Below are positions 49,346 through 55,619 of a DNA stretch of 55,619 nt, one piece after another. Under the pieces are notes generated by a model. The model saw nothing but the letters and a program-made list of their open reading frames with translations, searched no databases and was not told where the DNA came from. Position numbers and translations under genes: made by a program. This DNA comes from Clostridiales bacterium (lineage in GTDB: Bacteria > Bacillota > Clostridia > Oscillospirales > CAG-382). Within the stretch, counting starts at the first letter, position 1; every line of letters starts with the position of its first letter. The stretch lies in contig DMMZ01000026.1 in assembly GCA_003452915.1 (NCBI GenBank), forward strand, positions 87,978-143,596. The letters are read 5' to 3'.

Positions 49346-49889
49346 TATGCGAAACCTCCCGTTTAAGTGATGTAAGTAAAATCTCTTTTCCTCTCTTTAA
49401 TTGAGATTTTACCGTGTTATGTTTTCGTCCCAATAAATCGGCTATTTCTTTAGTGGAAAGTTCATTTAAAAAATGGTAGCATAAAACGTCACGATATGTA
49501 TCGTCCAGTTTGTAAATTGCCCTTAAAACAATTTTAACTTCCTCTTCCTCGCTAAGCTGTTCGATGAAATCGATTGTATCAGATATTTCATAATCAATAC
49601 TATCGAATGAAACATCGTTATGCTTTCTTTTCTGCAATATTTTAAGTGCCATATTTTTTGTTGTTTTTGTTACATAAACTGATGTTTTGTAATCACTCGG
49701 TTTATCAATTGCATTCATATGTCTTGCTATGGCTAATAAAGCCTTCTGCACAGCGTCCTCTGCATCGAATTGATTATGCAATATATTATAAGCAATATAA
49801 AGCATTTTCTTTTTATGTATCTCATACACTTGCAGAAACTTTTTACTATCGGTTATATTATTAATTAAGATGTATGAATATATAAGCAT
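49335..49889 (-). CDS. ECF-type RNA polymerase sigma factor
   Basis: A 184-residue sigma-70 family protein. Region 2 is seen in YIAYNILHNQFDAEDAVQKALLAI and region 4 in LDDTYRDVLCYHFLNELSTKEIADLLGRKHNTVKSQLKRG, with its helix-turn-helix. It should direct transcription in response to a signal transmitted by the membrane protein coded next (11-nt overlap). The ORF starts at ATG 49889; a later ATG (KKKMLYIAYN) is possible. No clear autoregulated promoter motif was recognised upstream. The genes under its control are unknown. Confidence 0.87.
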   Translation of the reverse strand: MLIYSYILINNITDSKKFLQVYEIHKKKMLYIAYNILHNQFDAEDAVQKALLAIARHMNAIDKPSDYKTSVYVTKTTKNMALKILQKRKHNDVSFDSIDYEISDTIDFIEQLSEEEEVKIVLRAIYKLDDTYRDVLCYHFLNELSTKEIADLLGRKHNTVKSQLKRGKEILLTSLKREVSHNEK

Positions 49890-50019
49890 AATGTCTATTT
49901 CCTCACTTAATAAGTGTCAGTTCTTCACTTATATCATCTATTATATATAGATCCATTTTATCCTTTTTTGGGTGCATAAATTATAAATATTTTAACATGA
50001 AAAATATATCAATGCAATA

Positions 50020-50048
50020 AAAAAGCCGAACAAATTAGTTCAACTTTT
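50020..50048 (-). terminator. Terminator of the MgtC gene
   Basis: On the minus strand AAAAGTTGAAC pairs with GTTCGGCTTTT with two mismatches, followed by TTATTGC. It lies 26 nt beyond the mgtC stop. Confidence 0.65.
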
Positions 50049-50073
50049 TTAAATTATATTCGAAGTAAAAATT

Positions 50074-50769
50074 TTACACACTCTCTATTGCAAACGAAAC
50101 CTCAGTGATTGCTGCGATTTCTTTTATAACCTGTTTTTTATCCATTTTTTTGGTTATTTGAATCATTGCTTCAATGCCCAGGCAGTTTATTATACCGCTT
50201 CGCGCGGGAGTAATATCAATTTTGGTAATTTTATATTTCGGGTTGCAGATTTCATCAACCACCTCATTTACTTTGTCTACATCGTTAATCTCTATGTATA
50301 ATTCTATATTACGGTTTTTTCCTACAACTGCGTTTTCAAATTTGTTTAAAAATACAATAGTTAAAACGGATATTACCGTACATAGAATTGCAGCTTCGTA
50401 AAAGCCGATACCCGTCGCAAGTCCTATTGCTGCTGTTGTCCACAAACCTGCAGCCGTTGTAAGCCCTTTGACGTGAGTTCTACCCGTAACCAATATTGTT
50501 CCTACCCCCAGAAAACCGATGCCGGAGATAACCTGTGCGCCGATCCTGAGTGGGTCTGAATTGATTTTTAACATTTCAACAGCAAAAAGTCCGGTCATTA
50601 CCGTCATTGCTGAACCAAGACATACCAGAATATGAGTTCGCATTCCTGCCGCACGTCCTCTTTTACCCCGTTCCATTCCGATTAATCCACCAAATAAAAA
50701 TGCTAGGAGCAGACGTATTAGCATTGTTATTTCATTAAATTCACGAAGATAGTCCACTATTTGCATCAT
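50074..50769 (-). CDS. MgtC/SapB family membrane protein
   Basis: A 231-residue protein. The N-terminal 145 residues are the MgtC domain with several membrane helices: LLLAFLFGGLIGMERGKRGRA, the AGMRTHILVCLGSAMTVMTG segment and IGFLGVGTILVTGRTHVKGLTTAAGLW. The C-terminal 75 residues resemble an ACT-like domain. Members are involved in Mg2+ homeostasis or acid and phosphate stress, and in pathogens inhibit the F-type ATP synthase. It lies 51 nt downstream of hflX on the same strand and may share its transcript. The exact role in this organism is unknown. Confidence 0.88.
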   Translation of the reverse strand: MMQIVDYLREFNEITMLIRLLLAFLFGGLIGMERGKRGRAAGMRTHILVCLGSAMTVMTGLFAVEMLKINSDPLRIGAQVISGIGFLGVGTILVTGRTHVKGLTTAAGLWTTAAIGLATGIGFYEAAILCTVISVLTIVFLNKFENAVVGKNRNIELYIEINDVDKVNEVVDEICNPKYKITKIDITPARSGIINCLGIEAMIQITKKMDKKQVIKEIAAITEVSFAIESV

Positions 50770-50820
50770 CCTTAAATCCTCTTATTTCTAAATATTATGA
50801 TTTACCCCGTTAAATAATGA

Positions 50821-52086
50821 TTATGTTTTAAATATAAATTCTTTAAAACTACCCTCTGCTCTTGTGTCACATTCGGCTGTAACAATAGTTCCATCATCTG
50901 TGTATTCGGTGTTTATTACCCTTGCGAGGCGGTAAACATCGGAAATTTTTGATTGTACCGTATGTGAAAAGAATAGCTGCAACACTTTTTTACCATCCGA
51001 GATAATCTCATCTAGCTTTATAAGAAGTTTGTCAACTCCCGTGCCGTCAATAGCCGAAATGGCAAGGGCATCATTTGGTATAAACTCACCTTCGACAGCC
51101 TTGTCGATTTTATTATAAACCAAAATTTGCGGTTTATCTTTTGCACCAAGTTCTTCAACGAGCTTCTCAGTAACCGCACGCTTCTTCAAGCGTTCGTTAT
51201 CCGGTTCTGCTGCATCTGTCATATTGACTATTATATCAGCATATTTAAGTTCGTCAAGCGTTGATTTAAACGCTTTTACAAGATGTGTTGGAAGTCTGTC
51301 AATAAAACCAACAGTATCTGTAAGCAGAATCTCGTTTCCGCTCGGTAAAGTAAGTTTTCGTGTTGTTGGATCAAGCGTTGCAAAAAGTTTATCCTCCGCA
51401 AGAATTCCTGCATCTGTCAAATAATTTAAAAGTGTTGACTTTCCTGCGTTGGTGTAACCGATTATTGCCGCTGTCTTTATTCCGGATTTCTCACGAGAAG
51501 CACGTTTTACCGATCTTACCTTGTCTATCTCCTGAAGCTCTTCGCTTAACGCATATATACGTCTTTTTAAATGCCGCCTGTCGCTCTCCAATTTACTTTC
51601 GCCCGGACCTCTTGTACCAATACCGCCGCCAAGACGGGAAAGCTGTAAACCTTTTCCCATTAAACGTGGAGCTGTATAACGCAGACAAGCTATCTCAACC
51701 TGTAATTTCCCTTCGCCTGTTGTAGCGTGAAGAGCAAAAATATCAAGAATAAGCATCGAACGGTCTATTACACTTGTTTCAAGCTCATTCTCGAGGTTTT
51801 TTATCTGAGACGGAGTAAGCTCATTGTCAAAAACGACAAGTCCAATCTCTTCTTCGTATGATTTTATAAATTCGGCTAACTCCTTGACCTTACCGCTGCC
51901 TATATAGGTCGCCTTGTCGGGTGAAGTGCGATTTTGTATTACTCGGGCAACTGCTGTTCCGCCAGCGGTTTCAAGCAACCTCTCCAGCTCATCAAGCGAG
52001 CTGGATATTTGTTGCTCTGTCATATCCTCGTTTACAGAAACTAAAACTGCTTTTATTTTTTCCGATTTAAAAATGTCAAGATTCAT
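50821..52086 (-). CDS. hflX: GTPase HflX
   Basis: A 421-residue ribosome-associated GTPase that splits stalled or stress-inactivated 70S ribosomes. The N-terminal HflX domain includes YIGSGKVKELAEF and LTPSQIKNLE. The linker has GGIGTRGPGESKLESDRR, and the G domain has G1 GYTNAGKST, G3 DTVGFIDRLP and G4 YNKIDK. The open frame continues to 52122, but that extension is the repeated leader; ATG 52086 gives the normal start MNLDIFKSEKIK. No Shine-Dalgarno is immediately upstream, so leader copy 3 may control initiation. Confidence 0.94.
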   Translation of the reverse strand: MNLDIFKSEKIKAVLVSVNEDMTEQQISSSLDELERLLETAGGTAVARVIQNRTSPDKATYIGSGKVKELAEFIKSYEEEIGLVVFDNELTPSQIKNLENELETSVIDRSMLILDIFALHATTGEGKLQVEIACLRYTAPRLMGKGLQLSRLGGGIGTRGPGESKLESDRRHLKRRIYALSEELQEIDKVRSVKRASREKSGIKTAAIIGYTNAGKSTLLNYLTDAGILAEDKLFATLDPTTRKLTLPSGNEILLTDTVGFIDRLPTHLVKAFKSTLDELKYADIIVNMTDAAEPDNERLKKRAVTEKLVEELGAKDKPQILVYNKIDKAVEGEFIPNDALAISAIDGTGVDKLLIKLDEIISDGKKVLQLFFSHTVQSKISDVYRLARVINTEYTDDGTIVTAECDTRAEGSFKEFIFKT

Positions 52087-52236
52087 AATTATAACCATGC
52101 CTTTCCGTGGCGTTTGCGCCACAAGAGGAAATTGTGTTGTTCCAGCGATAGCATCTTGCCGTAAACGGCAAGTTGATTACATGCACCTCTTGCAGTAAAG
52201 GCACAAAACCGTAGTTTGAAAATTTTATTTTTAAAC
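52087..52236 (-). promoter_or_regulatory. Repeated 5' leader element, copy 3 (before hflX)
   Basis: Minus-strand copy. It starts with the GTTTAAAAA/TTTTCAAAC hairpin (52236-52214, one mismatch), then ACGGTTTTGTGCCTTTACTG, TTGCCG-ttta-CGGCAA and a GTGGCG-caaa-CGCCAC hairpin (52122-52107). GGAAAGGCATGGTTATAATT then runs straight into ATG 52086. GTGCCTTT can pair with AAAGGCAT as in copy 2. AAGGGAG (about 52247-52241) precedes it. A terminator for rpmE (52273-52297) separates it from the upstream gene, so it should have its own promoter. Confidence 0.7.
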
Positions 52237-52272
52237 TTATTCTCCCTTGTTACAATAATTTAATTAAAATAA

Positions 52273-52297
52273 AAAACAGCACAAAAAGTGCTGTTTT
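52273..52297 (-). terminator. Intrinsic terminator of rpmE
   Basis: AAAACAGCAC and GTGCTGTTTT form a perfect 10-bp stem with a 5-nt loop; on the minus strand the T-run continues TTTTTTATTTT. Confidence 0.92.
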
Positions 52298-52313
52298 ACT
52301 TTAGAAAAATTGT

Positions 52314-52514
52314 TTACTGTAGGTTGAACTTCTTCTTAAATTTATCTACACGTCCGCCAGCATCGATAAATTTCTGTTTACCGGTAAAGAACGGATGGCA
52401 TTTAGAACATATATCAACCTTTAAATTGTCCTTAGTGGACATAGTAACATATTCTTCTCCGCAAGCACACTTGATCATAGTGGTCTTATATGCAGGATGT
52501 AGTCCTTCTTTCAT
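52314..52514 (-). CDS. rpmE: 50S ribosomal protein L31, zinc-binding type
   Basis: A 66-residue ribosomal protein starting MKEGLHPAYKTTMIKCACGE. ATG 52514 has GTGAGGT nine bases upstream; the frame upstream to 52577 is not coding in appearance. Zinc ligands are Cys in KCACGEEY and the CSKCHPFF pair, so this is the C+ form used when zinc is sufficient. It ends GGRVDKFKKKFNLQ. Monocistronic, with a strong terminator. Confidence 0.96.
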   Translation of the reverse strand: MKEGLHPAYKTTMIKCACGEEYVTMSTKDNLKVDICSKCHPFFTGKQKFIDAGGRVDKFKKKFNLQ

Positions 52515-52723
52515 TGTAGTATACCTCACTTTCGTATTCACAACGAAAATTATAACATACCCAAATAAAAAAATCAATAGACTTTTTCAAAAAACAATAG
52601 CTATTTAAAGATTTTTATTGTATTTCTGCTATTAATAATATATAATATAGCCGTCTTAAATAATGTGTAACTAAAAAATTATATTATAATCTGTTAAATC
52701 AAAATTAATGAGGTAATAAAGAT

Positions 52724-53560
52724 ATGAAATTTAAGTATTTAGGCACTGCAGCGGCAGAAGGTTGGCCTGCTGTTTTTTGTAGATGTGAAAATTGCGAAAG
52801 AGCAAAAAAAGCAGGGGGACCGAATATACGTACACGCTCTCAGGCACTAATAAATGATGACTTTTTGATTGACTTCCCGTCTGATACCAACATGCATATG
52901 CTTATTCATAATATTGATTTATCAGCAGTTAAATATCTTATTGTAACACATTCACATAACGATCATTTTGCGCCTATTGATCTTTTTTTCCGTTCAAAGA
53001 GTTATTATGCTCATAATCTCACCGAGGAAAAGTTATATCTATATTCAAACGAAGCGGTTCTGGACGTTTACAATAAACTGCTATCGGATTATCCCGAAGA
53101 ACCTACCGACCTGAATATAATACCCTCATATATACCCTTATATACCCCCACTCAGCTTGGGAAGTATACTGTAACTGCACTTAAGGCGAATCACAAACCG
53201 TCTGAAACTGCTTATGTTTATCTTATTAGCGACGGTGATCGTACTGTGCTGTACTTAAATGATACAGGCAGACTATATGATGAGGTATATGATTATTTAA
53301 TTGCTAATAAAATTAAAGCCGACCTGATCAGCTTTGACTGCACATATGTATTATTAAAGAGTGGTGGCGGACATCTCGGGCTTGATTCATGTCAAATAGA
53401 AAGAGATAAAATGCTTGAAAAAGGGATTGCTGATAAAGATACACGGTTTATAGTCAATCATTTTTCTCATAATGGAGGAGCAATTTATCAGGAACTTGTT
53501 CCGATAGCTGCAAAATTAAGCTTTGAAACTTCATATGACGGCATGGAATTAGAAATATAA
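52724..53560 (+). CDS. PhnP-like metallo-beta-lactamase-fold hydrolase
   Basis: A 278-residue MBL-fold protein. The metal motif is VTHSHNDHFAPIDL, with further ligands in LNDTGRL and VNHFSHNGG. The N-terminal LGTAAAEGWPAVFCRCENC carries the Cys cluster that binds a structural zinc in PhnP-type phosphodiesterases. It may hydrolyse a cyclic phosphate diester, but no phosphonate genes are near, so the substrate is unknown. GAGGTAA lies upstream of the ATG. It is followed 29 nt later by an MFS transporter on the same strand. Confidence 0.83.
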   Translation: MKFKYLGTAAAEGWPAVFCRCENCERAKKAGGPNIRTRSQALINDDFLIDFPSDTNMHMLIHNIDLSAVKYLIVTHSHNDHFAPIDLFFRSKSYYAHNLTEEKLYLYSNEAVLDVYNKLLSDYPEEPTDLNIIPSYIPLYTPTQLGKYTVTALKANHKPSETAYVYLISDGDRTVLYLNDTGRLYDEVYDYLIANKIKADLISFDCTYVLLKSGGGHLGLDSCQIERDKMLEKGIADKDTRFIVNHFSHNGGAIYQELVPIAAKLSFETSYDGMELEI

Positions 53561-53589
53561 TTATTTATGAAGGGAAAATATGATTATTA

Positions 53590-54840
53590 ATGAATAAACT
53601 CTGGACCAAGAATTTTACAATAATTACTCTCGGTTCGGTTATCTCTATGCTCGGGAATACTGTTTCCGGATTTGCAATAAGTTATCTGGTTTTAGATGTA
53701 ACAGGTTCAACACTTTTATATGCAATTTTTATGGTAGTTTATAGTTTACCGCATATAATTGCACCATTGGTCGCCGGACCTTATATGGATCGGTTTTCTA
53801 GAAAAAAAACAATATACATACTGGATTTTTTATCAGCTGTTATATATACATTCCTATTCTTTTTCATAAGTAACGATTTGTTTTCATTTCCGATATTACT
53901 TTTACTTACTTTAATTATTGGTACAATCGACGGAGTTTACATTGTTGCATACGACAGTCTGTATCCTAATCTTGTCAGTCCGGGTAACTTTACAAAAGCA
54001 TATTCAATCTCAAGTATGATATATCCACTAGCTTCCTTTATGGTGCCTGTTGCGGCTATTGTGTATAATAAAATGGGTGCAGCACCATTGTTTCTTTTTA
54101 ATGCAGCTTCCTTTTTTATCGCTGCTTGTTTTGAAACCAGGATTGACTGTAAAGAAACACATATATGCAATGAAACAAAGTCAACTTTCGGTATAAAACA
54201 GTTTTCAAGTGATTTTAAAGAGGGTATAAAATATATTTCATCAGAAAAAGGACTGTTGATAATTACATCCTATTTTTGTATAACAATGTTTGCTTCAAAT
54301 GGTTCGCAAACGCTATTAATGCCATTTTTTAGAAATCATGCGGAGTTATTTTCACAAATTAATATAGATGTTATTACTTTATTTACCATTATAACAGGAA
54401 TTGGCGTGTTCGGTCGTTTAATCGGAGGTATAATTCATTATTATTTCAAATATCCTATCAATAAAAAATTCATTATTGCATTATGTGTTTATACAACGAT
54501 AACCATTTTAGAGACGGTACATCTTTACTTCCCTGTTTGGCTTATGGCAACTAGCTTCTTTATTGTCGGAATAATGGGTGTTACATCATTTAATATAAGA
54601 ATTTCAGCAACTCAAGCCTACATACCCGATCAAAAACGCGGTCGCTTCAATGGAGCATTTCAGATGCTCTGCACCTTAGGGAGTATTGTAGGGCAGCTTT
54701 CGGCAGGTTTTCTTGCAGTCGGAATAAAAGATGAGCGACTTATTATTATCGGATTTATGGCAGTTAACATTATAGCAATTATTACTGTAATGTATAAGGG
54801 TAGATCTCATGTCAAAAAAATCTACAACAGACAAGCGTAA
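53590..54840 (+). CDS. Major facilitator superfamily transporter
   Basis: A 416-residue membrane protein with about 12 hydrophobic helices. It starts TIITLGSVISMLGNTVSGFA, and the loop between helices 2 and 3 has GPYMDRFSRKKT, the MFS motif A. IPDQKRGRFNGAFQMLCTLGS near residue 350 is the matching segment of the C-terminal half and is typical of macrolide-efflux-like or enterobactin-exporter-like MFS proteins in Firmicutes. Substrate unknown; drug export is one possibility. Probably cotranscribed with the PhnP-like gene. Confidence 0.85.
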   Translation: MNKLWTKNFTIITLGSVISMLGNTVSGFAISYLVLDVTGSTLLYAIFMVVYSLPHIIAPLVAGPYMDRFSRKKTIYILDFLSAVIYTFLFFFISNDLFSFPILLLLTLIIGTIDGVYIVAYDSLYPNLVSPGNFTKAYSISSMIYPLASFMVPVAAIVYNKMGAAPLFLFNAASFFIAACFETRIDCKETHICNETKSTFGIKQFSSDFKEGIKYISSEKGLLIITSYFCITMFASNGSQTLLMPFFRNHAELFSQINIDVITLFTIITGIGVFGRLIGGIIHYYFKYPINKKFIIALCVYTTITILETVHLYFPVWLMATSFFIVGIMGVTSFNIRISATQAYIPDQKRGRFNGAFQMLCTLGSIVGQLSAGFLAVGIKDERLIIIGFMAVNIIAIITVMYKGRSHVKKIYNRQA

Positions 54841-54852
54841 AAATTAGTTAAA

Positions 54853-54884
54853 GCTGCGGATTCATACTTCCGCAGCCTTTTTTT
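54853..54884 (+). terminator. Intrinsic terminator after the MFS gene
   Basis: GCTGCGGA (54853-54860) pairs exactly with TCCGCAGC (54869-54876), followed by CTTTTTTT. Confidence 0.92.
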
Positions 54885-54902
54885 ATATAAACTATTTGTT
54901 GT

Positions 54903-55541
54903 TTATACGGGTAATTTAATATTATCTGCAAAAAAAGAGAGTAAGATAAGGCAAAGCACATCAAATCCGCCTATCGCCATTAAGAAATTCATACTAAATT
55001 TTTTTATCTTTATTCTCAAAATAAAAGCAAAGCTCGTAAGTAAAAAGAATGCTCTGAACAGCCAAACTGTAATATTCGGTTCAACAAATGTCGTAAATAA
55101 AACAAGTACAGGCAGTGCTGCACAGCTAAAAGGTATCGGTAAACCTGTAAAGGTCTTCATGTTCAAGTCGGGAGAATCGGAAAGTGCTTGTGTATTAAAA
55201 TAAGCAAGTCTTGTTGCACCGCAGACAATAAAAATAAGATAAAGTATCAGGTCAATTACTTCGTTGTATCCCATTTTATGTACGATTAAGGCCGGAACTA
55301 CTCCAAAGCTGACCAAATCGGCAAGACTATCAAGTTGAATACCGTATATCTTTTCCCTGCGTATTCTTCCGGATGTTCCTCTTGCAATTCTGCCATCGAA
55401 CATATCGCAAAGACCGGCAAACATAAACATTATTAACGCAAGTGGATATAGACCCTGACTTGCACAAAATACAGCCATAATTGATGACGAAAGTCCCAAT
55501 AAAGTGACCGTATTAGCCAAACTGAAATATCCGATAAACAT
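54903..55541 (-). CDS. pssA: CDP-diacylglycerol-serine O-phosphatidyltransferase
   Basis: A 212-residue integral membrane enzyme that makes phosphatidylserine from CDP-diacylglycerol and serine. The CDP-alcohol phosphotransferase motif is present as CDMFDGRIAR followed by GIQLDSLADLVSFG; the 12-residue gap between AR and G is longer than in the minimal motif, as is usual for Firmicutes PssA. About six membrane helices. GGGGAGAG stands before the ATG. It may be cotranscribed with the gene ending at 55574. Confidence 0.9.
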   Translation of the reverse strand: MFIGYFSLANTVTLLGLSSSIMAVFCASQGLYPLALIMFMFAGLCDMFDGRIARGTSGRIRREKIYGIQLDSLADLVSFGVVPALIVHKMGYNEVIDLILYLIFIVCGATRLAYFNTQALSDSPDLNMKTFTGLPIPFSCAALPVLVLFTTFVEPNITVWLFRAFFLLTSFAFILRIKIKKFSMNFLMAIGGFDVLCLILLSFFADNIKLPV

Positions 55542-55573
55542 AAAAAATCTCTCCCCTTAGATTAACCTAATTA

Positions 55574-55619
55574 TTATTTATACTTTGGTATGCTTTTTAC
55601 TTCTTCATATAACTTTTTA
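55574..55619 (-). CDS. C-terminal end of a gene running off the window
   Basis: On the minus strand one frame is open from the window edge to TAA at 55574, giving KKLYEEVKSIPKYK. It is followed 32 nt later by the pssA start with a good ribosome site. Fifteen codons are too few to identify; a phosphatidylserine decarboxylase would be the usual neighbour, but nothing in the residues shows it. Confidence 0.3.
   Translation of the reverse strand, partial: KKLYEEVKSIPKYK

Overview
The window looks like chromosome from a low-GC, spore-forming, anaerobic member of the Clostridia, most probably a Ruminococcus-like Oscillospiraceae. The evidence is the tail of a YqfD sporulation protein, an NAD-linked [FeFe] hydrogenase operon, secreted dockerin and cohesin-like proteins, a membrane pyrophosphatase, Firmicutes-type PepV and PssA, strong Shine-Dalgarno sequences and T-rich intrinsic terminators. 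I see no transposase, phage module, tRNA, rRNA or CRISPR array.

Layout. 1-4.2 kb: end of yqfD, then a leftward block of PepV dipeptidase, a lone fumarate hydratase beta subunit, a DivIVA-like protein and an SDR enzyme. 4.3-9.3 kb: rightward alanine/glycine:cation symporter, Ca2+-type P-ATPase and a CE2-like esterase. 9.3-12.1 kb: a hairpin-rich intergenic element, then leftward capsule regulators (CapB kinase, CapA/Wzz adaptor) and a Gfo/Idh/MocA enzyme. 12.2-20.7 kb: serC-serA, a candidate structured RNA, a small membrane protein, then polA, a B12-binding radical SAM protein and rsmI packed with overlaps. 20.7-28.3 kb: secreted-protein island with a cohesin-like/dockerin protein, a phosphodiester glycosidase, a membrane protein, a dockerin-tagged subtilase and a second dockerin protein. 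28.5-39 kb: acyl-CoA ligase, then a ten-gene rightward operon in which the hydrogenase subunits (HndA, B, C, D types) enclose a sensory-type hydrogenase, two DRTGG proteins, a PHP protein and two GHKL ATP-binding proteins. 39-46.3 kb: proton pyrophosphatase, AraC/GyrI regulator, orphan KdpE-like regulator, OadB with a tiny OadG-like partner, and a Pit phosphate transporter with its DUF47 partner. 46.4-55.6 kb: GH25 lysozyme behind a possible RBS-sequestering leader, an ECF sigma factor with a membrane beta-propeller protein, MgtC, HflX, L31, a PhnP-like hydrolase, an MFS transporter and PssA.

The most unusual signal is a roughly 130-155 nt leader found three times (20714-20841 +, 25218-25372 +, 52087-52236 -). 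Each copy sits directly against the start codon of an unrelated gene (cohesin-like protein, membrane protein, HflX). The copies share a 5' A/T hairpin, a GGTTTTGTGCC strand and a GGCG-loop-CGCC hairpin, and differ by indels that are not multiples of three. They look like a dispersed cis-regulatory RNA or a small regulatory repeat; I cannot match them to a riboswitch class I know. Other candidates are a three-unit 28-bp palindromic array (9334-9514), a duplicated terminator block next to a closed-stem RNA (14657-14818), and an anti-Shine-Dalgarno leader (46361-46427).

All identities come from reading motifs and gene order; no database search or folding program was used.
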